A stretch of DNA of 64,000 nt from Steinernema hermaphroditum (lineage: Eukaryota > Nematoda > Chromadorea > Rhabditida > Steinernematidae): contig CM059624.1 in the NCBI GenBank assembly GCA_030435675.1, positions 2,008,769 to 2,072,768 of the forward strand, given 5' to 3'. The notes under the pieces were generated by a model. That model ran no database searches and was not told the origin of the DNA. It worked only from the letters and a program-made list of their open reading frames with translations. Below, one piece after another: positions 33,580 to 45,552 of the stretch (positions within the stretch are counted from its first letter, which is position 1; each line of letters begins with the position of its first letter). The translations under genes were made by a program, and so were the position numbers.

Positions 33580-36324
33580 TTATTCACTCTGCGTTTTACG
33601 TACAAGTTTGGCCATGCTCCCCACAGAAATCGCCTTTTCTCTATGGCTCTCCCGATGTCGCAGATAGAGTCCGAATGTCATCTGTAACTGTTCAATACTT
33701 GTGAGCATTTTCTTCAGTTTACCTTATCACCAAGGCGATAATCACGCAGAGCCAGTAGAAGATTGGGGTCCTTGATTCCAGTCTCCTGATCGATACAGAT
33801 CATTTGGCACCGAGTGCATTTCGATATCACCTTAAAAGTGGCTTAAAATCTGTCCTTCTTTCTGTCCTTACTTCGAACTCAACGTTCCCAATATGAATCT
33901 CCGCGATATCGTCTTCCTCAAAGGGGGATTCGCAATCGAGAACGAAATTAGCCCGGAATCGACTTATGATTTCTTCCGTCGAAAGACCGACGATTTCGGC
34001 CAAGTAAGCTGCCGAAGCTCTGTTTATCAGGAGGAAAGGGGCTTGGTTACTGAAGTTCAAAAGGGCTGTAGACAGTCGGCACTGTCTAGAAGTCCCGTTG
34101 TCTACTTGTCTAAGCATCCTGCACCCCTTGAACTCATCGATGTTGAGCGATTCCAGCCACAAAGCTATTTCTTCTCCACAGTCTATGGTCACCACACTTA
34201 AGAAATTGTTTAGGAGTAGCTTCGAATTTCCATGGGTACCTGTCCTTGCAGACGATAAACTCCTTCACAGCCTCAACATCGCCGCCATCCAACGGCAACT
34301 TGACAGGATCCGCGTTGTTATCGGCATCTGATACTGTCAAGGTGTCTCCTTCGATCGATGGACGAACAAAGCACAGCGCTCTGCTGCGCTTCTGATTGAG
34401 AGGAACGCCGCTGGCGCTAACGATCATCCACTTGCGGTCATGTTGAAGGCCCGTTTCCACGATCTTCCACGACCTGTCCACGCGAAGACCGCCACAGGAT
34501 TTTATCGGGTAGATGCAAATCTGACTGAGAGGCGCCACTTGGGAACGGATCTCTTTTGGAAGGTGATCAGGAGTGCTTGGGGAACTGACAAAGCAACTCT
34601 CGATCATGGAGCAGAATACGTCAACGTCCTACAACCTCAACATGTAGAATATTTTCCAAAAAAACAACATGCCTTCTCTGTGGACAGTCGTCCGAATGAG
34701 ACGCGGATGGAGCCAACCGGTCGTCCGTCGATAAGATCTGTTGTATCACCACAGATCTTCCCGCTCTGAAAACAAACAACTTAACTGATCGATGCTTGAG
34801 GCGTGGAGGGATTCGAGTATGTGCCCGATAAACTAACCTCGTAGTTCTTAATCAGAGTCTCCTCGTTCAGGCCCAGATACCTCATGCAGGCGCCTTGATT
34901 GCAGAAGCATCCCGTCCGAAGATCGATGTGAAACAGGTCGCACATCTTCTCCACCTGAACTTCACTTTTCAACAATAAACATAGTTTAGATTACGAACCT
35001 CCACGTATCCCACAAAGTCGCCATTGTCTCGGAGAAGATTGAAGTTAACTATCGCCCCTTGCGCTCTATAAGAAGGCGCCTCCTGGGCCCATTCGGATCC
35101 GTAGACGACAGCCACCGGATTCCCGTTGGTATGCTTCGCTGCTTTAAGGTAACGAGCCACACGAGATGATAAAGAGAACGTGTGCTTCTCGATCGCCTCC
35201 ATGCCTCCGAAACGTTCCAGATCGTCGAAGCCATGACGAAGGGAGGCTATGGCGCAGAAGTTGGCCGTTCCGTCTTCGAATCTAAAGGTACACAGTATAT
35301 TTTGGACTGTATATCCTACTCACCGATCAGCCAGGTTCTCCCTGAACTTCACATAGCGCTTCGTTGGATGACTCAGATCCACAGATCCTCCACCATAATA
35401 TCGCTTTTGAAGCACATCGGTCCGATCCTTCCGCACCAGAAGGGCTCCAAGCCCCGTCGGATAGCCAAACATCTTGTAGAAAGAGAGGACCACAAAGTCG
35501 GGTTGGACGCCGCTTAAATCGAGTGACGAGCAGGAAACGAGGGCAGCAGCGTCGAGGCACACGTACGAATCACCTAAGGCCGGTTACAGTAGCCCACCAG
35601 TGGTTGGTTACCACAGTTTTGGATCTCCTTGATGACGCTGAGATCGTATTTCTTTCCACAGAAGTTGCTCATAGCCGTCAGGACAATTAGACGACGATGT
35701 GTGGAGGACACGGTAGACACAAAATCTTCAGGTGTGCCACCGCAGAGCACATATTTCGATTGCGCTACTTCACGCATTCCGACCACTGAAGTGTGGGAGT
35801 CTGTGAGATAGCCAAAGACAGAACCATCTAAAGGTGGTAATTATCGAGAATATGGAGTTTTGTGTCGGCAAACCTCGAGTTTCGTTTATGTCTTTCGCGA
35901 ATTGGGGTGCTGCCTCATTGTCGCCGAACTGGAAACTCTCAGCAAGTAGCTTTAACGAGTGAGTAGCGTTTGATGTGAAGATGACTTCATAGTCTTTGGC
36001 CGCTTTGAAGTGGTCCAATATCTAAAGATTCTGATGAGATATGTATGGCACGATGAGGTATCACCAAAGAACCACCTTTTTGTGGGACAATTCCGACACG
36101 GGAGCCGAACGTGCGAACTCCCCGAAAAACGTCAAAACAAAACCAACCTGAATTCTCGCCCTATCGATAACACTCGACGTTGTTTGGCTCGTCAGATGTC
36201 GACTGTGGGGGTTGGCCAAAAAACGGCTCTGCAGATCGGCGCAAATGCTCTGAAGCTGCGCCTCGCTGGCTTGTCCTGCGCCAGCATAGTCAAGATATAC
36301 GCGATCGACGCTGTTGGAGTTCAT
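33580..36324 (-). CDS. mocs-1: Molybdenum cofactor sulfurase
   Basis: Eleven exons (36324-36148, 36021-35874, 35827-35612, 35573-35324, 35281-34999, 34954-34838, 34765-34673, 34628-34240, 34196-33872, 33830-33723, 33681-33580) join in phase to 735 aa. The N-terminal half is a NifS-like PLP domain: [10 protein letters not shown] start, [17 protein letters not shown], and the PLP lysine in [12 protein letters not shown] (about residue 213); GCFCNQGAC carries the expected cysteines. The C-terminal half has MOSC-N ([15 protein letters not shown]) and MOSC ([22 protein letters not shown]). The enzyme sulfurates the Mo cofactor of xanthine dehydrogenase and aldehyde oxidase. Intron 7 appears to use a GC donor (gcatgt). 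The symbol follows the C. elegans orthologue name. Confidence 0.92.
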
Positions 36325-36727
36325 GGTTGACGATATGCACGAAGAAGCACGTCGCTTAAGAATCTGTGCTCATCTCAGAACTCTCACTTTCGGCGACGCG
36401 AGAGATAAGATCGCGACTTGCAGGTATCGAGGCAGCGAAGGAGTCAATCGATGGGCTGAAGAAGGAAGCAGTCATATGAGGTCGGACACGGAAGCGCGTC
36501 ATGGGAACGCTAGAGAAGTTGTGTTCTTATCAATTTGATCAATTGATTTGAAGGAACTGCTTCAAGTGATCATCGAAGTGTACGTTCTGCTAAATCTGAA
36601 AGTGCAACAAAATTGGTAAAGCTCTGTCTTGCCGAACTATCGTCCTAAGGCAGAATAGCTCTTATTTATAAATACAGAATATCTATCTTATCCATATCTA
36701 TCAAAACAGTGTTCTCCACAAACAAAT
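36325..36727. other. Intergenic, nothing recognised
   Basis: Spacer between the MOCOS start and the 3' end of exonuclease gene L. No supported ORF, RNA gene or repeat. Confidence 0.45.
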
Positions 36728-38684
36728 CTAATAGCTTTTCTCGCTCTTCTTCACACACTGCTCGAATTTCCTAAATTAATGAAGATATAAGCTATCGAAC
36801 TATTCGTAGCAATTGCTTACTTCGGATCTGGTGAATTTATCTTTAGCTTCTCATATATATCTTGTAGAACGATCACATCCATCGCAGCGTAGTTCAGTTG
36901 CGCCTTCCTAAGCGGTCTCCTGTCGAAACAGCTCAACTGCTCGGATTTATCTAGAGTTCTTGTGAATAACGACTCATAGAGACGTTTCAGCCCAATTTTT
37001 GCATCTAAATACATACAATGCCAGTTATAAACTGCTATCGTGCTCACCCAATGGGTTAGTCGGCATCATTTTATTTAATTCGGGAATTAGCACCTCCGTT
37101 TGGATGATTCTTGTCTTTCGGATGGTTTCAAACTGCGGAAAAGTGTTTTTGATTGCGTCCAAGTCGCCTTGTAGTCCTAGGCCTACAATGATAAGGCGGT
37201 TGTACAAAGAAACATGGAAGATTTCAAACATACCAAATATTTTATGAATTCCGCTGCTAAAGAGGCTTGTCAGAAAGTGCACCCATGCTTGCCGGATAAC
37301 CCTGACTTCGCTGGCCATCGAATGGGCATCAACGACGTAAACCTCCTTTGTGCGATTAACGGCAAATTGGAGAAGACTGATTCTGAAATACATTTCATGT
37401 ATAACAGTACGATGAAGATCTGAAGTCCATGAATCCAAGTAATCCAAGGTAAACCATTTGACGTGGAATCACAAAGAATGGTTCCTTACTTTGTTCTCCT
37501 ATCGAAGCATATAGTTTGATACTCACAATCCAGCGTGACAATCGAATCCAGGCCAATACTTTTAACGATTTCCGTGAGCTTGTTGATCTCCGCAGCCGTT
37601 TTGGTTTCAATGAAGAAGATATGATGCCGCTCGTGCCAGTAAGGTCTGATAACTGCATGTCTTAAGATTCCTGGTACACTGGAGTCGGTATTGCGAGGGC
37701 ACAGACATAAATGAACAGCTTACGTTCTAGCGTATGCACAGGTTACATAAAGTCGATCATAAGGAGGTCTCGACAAGTCCAACTTGAGATAGTAATCATT
37801 AAACCGCGCCCATCGCGCTGCCTCGCCAAAGTCTCTGCTCTGCATCAAGCGGTCGATGAAGAGCTTCTGGAACCACTCGCCTTGTTCTATACCATACTAA
37901 AATCAGCATTGATAAGATTAGAAAGCAGATCGACTGCTAGCTCGGTAGATAACTGTCAGAGATAAGTTCAGCAGCTGTGTGCAAAATATGGTCGTTCACT
38001 TTAAACAGCTTTCACATTTACAGCGGCCGCGTTTCACAAAAAAATCACACAACTTCGAAAGCACTTACCCTAGCGTGATCATCGAACTGCGCCCTCGTCA
38101 ACTGCCGGTTTTTCCACTCAATATATCTATGAAACACGTGGTTAACAGCGTCCTGATTACGAGAATTGAGGAAATCGCTGCTCAGGTACTTCGCCTTCTT
38201 GATCTCACGTCTCAGCAGTTCGTGCACACCGTTTAAAATCTTGAACGAATCTTCGGGTATCCCCGGATAAGTCCTCACGATAGCCTTCAATTCGTCTTTA
38301 GTCTTTGCCAAACAGTCGTCCAGAAATGTGCAGAATTTCCGGTGATTGTCGGATGGTCCCAAGAGCGCCGCAGTGAAGGGATCTAATTTCTTGCCGTTGG
38401 GTATACGATGCGTAATGAAAATCGGGACGATGACCCGAGTAACGATGTCCGGAACGTGAGCTTGGAGAGCGGGTTCGGCGACGACGAACGAAGCGACTAG
38501 ATAGTAATCGTTTTTCGACAGAAATTTCTAAAATTCAAGAAAAGTTTACGAGCCATTCAGGTTGTTCTAATACCTTTAACGGTGCTATTAAACACTCCGT
38601 TCCGTCATTCACTTCCAAAAGCGCTTCCATTGACGAACAGTTCTGACGAACCATCATCAGATGATAATGCAGAGATGCAGGCGC
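36728..38684 (-). CDS. MUT-7/EXD3-like 3'-5' exonuclease, paralog L (5' end unresolved)
   Basis: Exons 38684-38574, 38527-38069, 37896-37724, 37645-37490, 37382-37234, 37182-37048, 37004-36821 and 36770-36728 join in phase; the first exon is not found. The N-terminal half is helical. The C-terminal half is a DEDDy exonuclease: motif I VTLDCE, motif II GLGLQGDLDAI, motif III YAAMDVIVL, so catalytic acids and Tyr are present. MUT-7-type nucleases act in small-RNA pathways and transposon silencing in C. elegans. L differs from M, N and O in having an extra intron inside the region of their exon 4 (after LYVTCAYAR) and in much lower sequence similarity, so it is probably the oldest branch here. 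Confidence 0.75.
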
Positions 38685-39161
38685 CTGTAAAAAGGAGGAA
38701 AGTTAGCAGAAGATTGCTTAATATTAAATGCAGGGAACACAGCGCGGGGTTGCGGTGAAAACTGGAGAGTTTGGAAACTCAACATGTATCCTTGTGAATG
38801 GATGCAGTGCTGGGCTTAGCCTCAGCAGCGCCTAACCGGTCGAAGTTGTAGTTGCCCAGCTATTCGCGTGATCAACTCGATGTCCTAGCAATATCAGTTG
38901 TCTGTCTAATAGTTGCCCCATCAATGCGATCTGTTCGGGATTCTCATTTCGAAAACTGTCTAGACTTTTGCCTGTCTAATATTACGGTAATTTCTCCCTT
39001 CGTTTGTCTCTCATTTCACGACAGCTTTCTGTTGTCTCCGAGAGAATTGTCTGTGTCTGCGTCCGCTAAATGTCTGTCAACAATTTCATGTATTTACCGC
39101 TTTAATTTCGCGCTTTTGTCCATTCTCTTCCTATCTGTCCTTCTTTTCAGATTAAACCAGG

Positions 39162-40211
39162 ATGTACAAGAGCTCAACGCCGTCGCAGAGTGATCGAGAA
39201 GACCAAAAAACCATTGCCGTTACCGAGACGGAATTGAGCAAGCCGACCCGGTCAATCTTGTGGCATTTTCTCTATGTTTGCTCTTTATTCGTGCTTGTAT
39301 GCTCTTTCGCATGTTTCTCTGTTGTATCTCTGTGATGATTTAGGCCATGTTCTACACTCAGATGATTCGTCTCAGGACGTCTCACAATGAGATGGCTGAT
39401 TTGATTCGAGCGAAGCAGCTTCTTGAGCTACAAATGTCCAATGAAACGCTTCCCGATGAGGGGCCGAAGAATTATATTTCCCTGGCTGCAGGTTGGCTTG
39501 TATCGAAAACAGTGGTTTTCATTGATTCTTTAGGCGCTCAAGTTCTGGACCACTCGCCAACACTGGAGCGGCTTGGCTCATCGCCTGCGCTCGTGCAGAA
39601 TAGTGCTTCCATCGTATCAACGGTTAGAAACTCTGACATCAACTTAATGGGCAACGTAGCATTTTTAGTCATTCGATCAAGAACTGATCGCCGGAAGCTG
39701 CTGGGCGTTCGAAGGAAACCGTGGCTACTTGACCGTGAATCTCTCTGAACCCATCATGCCCACGTCATTTGCCTACAAACATGTCCACCAGTCTATGAAT
39801 CCTGATCCGGCAGCATCTTCTGCTCCGCGACTGTTCCATGTCACCGTACGTCCAATTGGCTTTAGTTCCTAAAGCCTACGGTAGATTATTCTAGGCCTAC
39901 AAAAGCTATGAAGATTACCCTGTTAATGCATGTATATACGGATACTTCCATTTCAACCCACGAGAATCTGACGACAGTGTGCAGAAATATGATCTTTTCA
40001 CGGTAGGTGCCTGAGCATATCTAGTTTTAAGGTGTATGTGACATGAAACATGCGTTGCAACATTGATTTGTGGCGACATGCTTATGGTATTCACTTGCAG
40101 ACCTGTCACGACGTGCGCATACTGGAGTTTTCTGTCACTGCCAATTATGGAGCCCCCTACACATGTCTTTATCGCCTCCGTGTTTTTGGCGAGCCGACCA
40201 CGACTTCATAA
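39162..40211 (+). CDS. Short SUN-domain protein
   Basis: Six exons (39162-39296, 39344-39491, 39534-39622, 39669-39845, 39895-40002, 40101-40211) join in phase to 255 aa. A ~30-residue N-terminus precedes one membrane helix ([15 protein letters not shown]), a short helical linker, then a SUN domain: [73 protein letters not shown] proteins sit in the inner nuclear membrane and bind KASH partners across the envelope (LINC complex). At 255 aa it is much shorter than UNC-84 and has little nucleoplasmic or coiled-coil region, like SPAG4-type or germline SUNs. A ttcttttcag acceptor lies 12 bp before the ATG. Confidence 0.88.
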
Positions 40212-40415
40212 AAAGCCGAGAAGTTGCCTGTTGAATTAATCAAACTTACATATTCAATATTGTTATATACGCTCAATCTATTAATTGTAAATGAACTGTT
40301 CTCATTTCAGAATCTATGTCGCCTAGGAGGGTGGGGTAGGAAGAATAAGGTTGTTCCGTTCACTAGAAAGCTCTTGTTAAGGCGTAATGAGCAAGTAATA
40401 ACGTAGTTTAACATT

Positions 40416-43054
40416 TTAAGAAGAAATCGAGTTGAAGATCAACATGCTGAATGCGTCCACTCCGTTCGTCTCCCTGGAATTCTCATCATCTTCCTGATCT
40501 GATGACCAAGCAGCACTAACCTGGCAGCTTCTTCCTTGAATTTCTCAAAGATCTTCAGCAAGACAATGACGTCCCTGGCGGCGTAGTCCAGCTGGGCCTT
40601 CCTCAGAGGTCGCCGGTCGAAGCAGCTCATCTGCTCCGACTTGTCCATCTCCGGTTGGTTAGGGAAGCACTTCTTGTAGAGATCTTTGAGTCCGATTTTG
40701 GGATCTATGAGGAGTGATTGTGAAGCTTAGGAGCAGGCTTACTGAGGTCTTTGAAGAATTCGCTACTTGGAAGCTGCTCCTTCAGTTCGAGGATGAGTCT
40801 CTCCGTCTTGACGACGTTCTTCTTCTGGATGTCTTTCAGGGGCGTATAAGTGTTTCCGATGTTCGAGATGTCTCCATCTAATCCGAGACCTGAAGAGAGG
40901 TCTTCGAAGGAGAGGTGGAACAGGGCGACATACCGAACACCTGATGTTTGCCACTACCGAAGAAGACCTCGAAGAAGCGCTTCCAAGCAGAGTTCAGGTC
41001 GGAGTCGCTTCCGAGGGAGTGGGTGTCCACAACAAAGACCTTCTTGTCAAAGGCGAATTGAAGAAGGGCGATCCTGAAATCCAGGTTCCTGTATGAACGC
41101 CCATCCATCCCAGTCATTTACTTCGTCGTACTTGTCACGTAAACCGCTTGATTTTCGCAGTCTAATGCAATGATGTTTCCTTTCTCCACTTTCCTAACCA
41201 CTTCGGTCATCTTGTCGATATCCTTCGAAGTTTCTGTCCTCACAAACTCCACCGAAAACGCATCCAACTCATAAGGTTCCGGATATTCCTGCTTAAGAGC
41301 CTGAGGCTTCTGGAAGAACGCTTCCCATTTCGACGCCTCTTCTGCACTTTCTTGCTTTTGGAGCTTCTTGACAAACAGCTTCGGAATCGTATGGCTGCGC
41401 ATCATTGCATTCTAGGTGTTATCAAGCGCTTTCATGTCACTTTCTACATCTCACTTACCCGAGCATGGTCTTCAAGCTGTTCCAAAGTGAGATTTTTCTC
41501 ACTATATAACTTGAATAAATGGTAGAGATCCTCTACGGCCAGTTTTCGTTGATAATTTGGTAAATCACTTTTGGCGACACCAAACTCTCCTATGTACTCC
41601 TTGATGACCTTTTTGATATCTCGAAGAGCTTCGATGGCGTTCTCGGGCATGGCTTTGTAGCTCGAAACGATGTTTTTTCTCTCCTTGTTGCTTTTCTCCA
41701 AACAGTCGTCCAAGAATAATACGAGTTTCTGCTCTGTTTTTGCCTTTTTGACCAACTTCTTCAGAAGCTTCTCGTAGATCCCACCCTCTTCGATGTGTTT
41801 AATCATGAAGATGGGCACAATGACTTGTTTCAAAACGTCGGGATGACGGTCAAGGAGTTTCGAAGGACCGTAAGCTAATAGCGTTCCGGCAGAAGTGTAG
41901 TCACCTTCGGAAAGGAACGTCTGAAAGAGAAATAAAGGATTTGATTCTAGAAGTGATTCTTAATTAGTTTGCTTTACCCCTTCTAGACCGAAGCCGTGGT
42001 GCTGAAAGCCCTGGCTAAACCGAAGCCGGCCGAAGAGGTGGTCCAGTTTCGGAGTCTACGCGTTCAACCGTCCCGACGTTTCCATTTCGCCTGGCGTGCT
42101 CCAGCACCGCACTGCTTCCCAATTCAGGCTATTGGCCGAAACCCGCACACACTCATCGCGTAGCTGCCTTCCACGCAGACGTTGTATCAAAGAGAAGCAA
42201 CGACTGCGGTGAGCTTTTGATCTATCTTACATGACAAATGATTCAGCAAAACAAAGCCCTATAACCTACTCTATACACTACCCTACTCTAGTCTTCTAGA
42301 TCCACGCGATTCATCTGGTTACCTTGATGTGTTCGTCCAGGGATTTGTCCAGCTGGTCAAACTTGAAGATCTTCACGAAATGATGGAAGCTCTTGACGAC
42401 TTTTCGTTCTTCCCGCTTGCCTTTGATCGATTCTTTTTCGAGGAGTGCATTGAATGCTCTGTTCTGAAAGCGTCTTTTCTAGTTTTTTGACAAAGTTCTT
42501 GTGCTTTGTTGGTCCGCCATTAGAATGACTAATCCATAATCAACATCAACAAGAAATCCACCATTAGAACTTCCAATGATTCACTGATAGTTTCGTTTGT
42601 TTCGCCCTCTTTAGTTAGGTCTATCGCCGTTCAGTGCAGTTCACTGTCAGTACACGTCATAAACGTCTCACGTTCGTCCTTGCTGTTTCCGATTTCTTTG
42701 ATTTCTCTTATTTGCCGTGAAAAATATCAAAAGGTTAGCCTATTTGACGACTAAATGCAGTTCTACGCACTAAACAATCCTAACCTGAAGCTCCTTCCCT
42801 ACGCTTTCACTTTTGAGCTCCTTAGCCGTTCTGCACTCTTCGTAAACCTCAAAAGCCAATTTGTACAGGTTCATATGACCCTTGACGCTTGCGCTAGCCA
42901 GGTAGAGATCGAGGAAGGCCTCCGCTGGATTATCGTCTTCTTTGAAAAGAACTTTCAAATACGTGATAGTTGAGATGTTTCCATTATTGTTGTCGTTCGC
43001 TTTCTGGCGGCCATCAAAGGTCAGAAGAACTTTGGAAATACACGTTGCTCTCAT
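40416..43054 (-). CDS. MUT-7/EXD3-like 3'-5' exonuclease, paralog M
   Basis: Eight exons (43054-42785, 42463-42323, 41920-41459, 41411-41122, 41073-40934, 40889-40743, 40704-40521, 40473-40416) join in phase to 563 aa. The N-terminal helical half includes KFDQLDKSLDEHIK and LEQLEDHAR. Catalytic motifs are IIALDCENQAVY (I), GLGLDGDISNIG (II) and LDYAARDVIVLL (III). The ATG follows tgattctag directly, indicating trans-splicing. Exon 4, introns 4-7 and exons 5-8 are nearly identical to paralog O on the opposite strand, including intron 4 (gtaaatgactgggatgg). Intron 2 is ~400 bp and holds GC-rich unassigned sequence. Confidence 0.85.
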
Positions 43055-43913
43055 CTAGAATCAGAAGCCTAAAAATCACAAAAATATCAAACGGGTGAGG
43101 CGCTGACTGGAACGGAGATGATCCAGCTCTGGAACACGAATCGTAGGTGGGATGAGCCATGAAACGGTGATAGCTTTAAGTGGAGAAGAGATGGGACATG
43201 AACATCGCTTAACATGGGCATATACAGAGGCTGAGACCTTTGTCAAAGCGTTGCAACATGGACCGGGAGGAAGAGGATGAGGCATGGACAGGACATAGGA
43301 TGAGGTTGAGGAACCTTGAAAATACACGTCTCTCTCATCTATAATCAACTAAAAAATCACAAAAATATCGATAATTAAAGGGTTGACGATCAAAAGAAGA
43401 GTAATCGATGGAAGAATCTTCATTGATTGAATCCTTGCACAGAGGGGTTCCCCATCGCTTTATCATCATGTCGCGTGGTGAACATTTACGGCGATAAGAA
43501 ATGAGCGGCTTGAAAGGTGATTGCCGGGGCGCTATGCTTCATTTCCTGATTTTCAGAATCGTTATTGTTATTACTACTATCTTATGTTAATTTTATGATC
43601 CCTGACAGCCTTCTTAGTCAATTTACGAGGTGATAACTGAAAGTTTCAATTATGGAATCGGTAGTAGGGATACGGGAACAAACCGGTATCGGTCAGAAGC
43701 TGTCAGAAGCTCTGAGGATTGGATCCAGCCGCCGGCAAATTTTGTGAGAATTCTCATACTGCTATAGGTGCTGAAATCAAAATTCCGAGAATATAATGAC
43801 CGGCTTTTTTGGTGATCATGCTAAAGTTCCCTTGTTCATTCTGTTTCTGAAATGTTTTAAGCGAGAAAGAGATTGATAGGGCATCATCATTGTGTTAGTG
43901 ACTCAACCTTTAA
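43055..43913. other. Upstream region of paralog M with a short tandem duplication
   Basis: About 55 bp at 43318-43372 (aatacacgtctctctcatct...aaaaatcacaaaaatat) duplicates the start region of paralog M at 43032-43086, including its splice-acceptor/ATG context, with the acceptor degraded. No gene is supported in the remainder. Confidence 0.5.
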
Positions 43914-44611
43914 AGGGACCCGGTCATGGATAAAAAAACTTCTTCAAATCTTCTGAAAATTTGTACACCCCTGTTTTCGGGGTCGCTGAACATGATGGTG
44001 AAGTCGGTTTCTCGGAAAACATGGTAGTTTCCGAGAAATAGCAAAAAATAGGCAAAAAACATCGTGCAAACTTTGCTTTGAAGCGCAAGGCAGAGTTCGC
44101 GGTTCGTTCCGAAAACGTTTCAGCCCTTTGTTTTAGAGGCTGCCCAACATCATGCTGAAATCAGTTTCTCAAAATTCCCAGTATTTTTCAAGAAACGGAC
44201 CTTAGGATCCACACAGTTTTGCTGTCCAATTCTCGGTGTGTCGGTCCCGAAGCGACTTGCATGACGGACACGACCGTAGTTCCCGCGTTTTCTACGCACT
44301 TATCCAGTCTAGGCGCGCCTGGGCTCATTCGACTCGCCAGAAGCTGCTGAACAAAATGTTCCCAAGCGCGGAGCTGGTCCTCACCTATTTTGGCCACAAA
44401 GAATGAAAATATTGCACAACTCGTGCCGCGCCGGATAGATCGTGTCGGGACCAACGGTAAAACACATTCTGAATCCTAAGGTCCGTTTCTTGAAAACTAC
44501 TGGGTTTTTTTGGGAAACCGACTTCACCACCGTGCTCAGCGATCCCGAAAACACGGGGACAAAAATTTTCAGACGATTTATGAAACTTTTTTTATCCACG
44601 ACCGGGTCCCT
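43914..44611. mobile_element. piggyBac-like MITE with TTAA target sites
   Basis: Long imperfect terminal inverted repeats start agggacccggtcatggataaa on the left and end tttatccacgaccgggtccct on the right, each abutting TTAA (43910-43913 and 44612-44615). Inversion extends for about 110 bp. An internal block (caagaaacggaccttagga) is repeated near both 44195 and 44480. No transposase ORF is present. TTAA duplication is the hallmark of piggyBac-type insertion. Confidence 0.75.
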
Positions 44612-44615
44612 TTAA

Positions 44616-45552
44616 GCAGATAAGGGAAGACGCGTTTGTGGGACTTACCACTCGCGCGTCGGGGAGCGAAGGGTCAATGGGGCGTCCTACAGATTCCCGA
44701 GGAATTCAGAGACCTCGACAAGCATCATAGTTCCTTGACTCATCTCTCCCTGAGCCCGCTGCTTCCTCCAGGTGCCCTTGGAGCGTCTTCTGGCGTCGTC
44801 CATGGCGGGATCGAAGCTGAGACGACTTCTGGCCGTTGGAGAGGACGAAAATAAGAGCTCTGGACACTTGTTTGAAAGAAAAGCATTTGTAAATATGTGA
44901 AGCGGATAGTTCGTCCTCAAATAGTCCCTTTAGTAATTGTCGATTAATCGGAATCGTCTTCCGCCTATGCTATCTCTACTCTTAACCAAATTATTCCACT
45001 GATAAGACCTCTCGATAGTGATCAAAGTGACATGATCATCATCATCATTTCGATGCTTTTTCCTTCATTGGAAAAGACATTCGTGAAATGTTGTGTTATT
45101 CCCATTCAGCTGTTATGCATCATCTGTTTTTAAGCTGCTTGAAAACACCTTCGGGCCATGTTACCCCATCATATGCGTAAAAATCACATACGGTCTTGTC
45201 GCGACATGGATTTAAAAATTATGACTCACTCATTGCGTACTTCCGTGATTTCACAACAGTGTGGCAACGTTGCCATATGCGATGCCTGAGCTGTGCAATG
45301 CCAACGACTTTGACAAGATGAATCACAGGCATTACGTCATATTACGACATCAAATTATAGACAGAGGCTGTCTGCCGGCTGTTTATTGGCTGCAGGCTTC
45401 ATTTCTTTTGCAATGTCGATGTCGAACCAGTCAGTGGCCACTTCGTAATTTATATGCCCCCATCTATTGCCTCTATAGCTTGATTACGGTAGCAGTTATC
45501 GCCTAAAAAACATCGATTGAATAAGATTTCTAAACAGCTTTTTCTCTCTTAG
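44616..45552. other. Intergenic, possible gene remnant
   Basis: A GC-rich stretch (44640-44850, minus) has coding-like composition, an ATG at 44807 and a good donor (gtaagt) near 44648, but frames close quickly, so I only call it a possible remnant cut off by the adjacent MITE. The remainder is AT-rich and empty. Confidence 0.3.

Noticed and set aside
36314..36538. 74-codon ORF on the plus strand
   Set aside because: It is partly antisense to the MOCOS 5' end with no homology or conservation evidence.
37979..38236. Plus-strand ORFs across the exonuclease cluster
   Set aside because: They are antisense shadows of phased minus-strand exons carrying the nuclease or helical domains.
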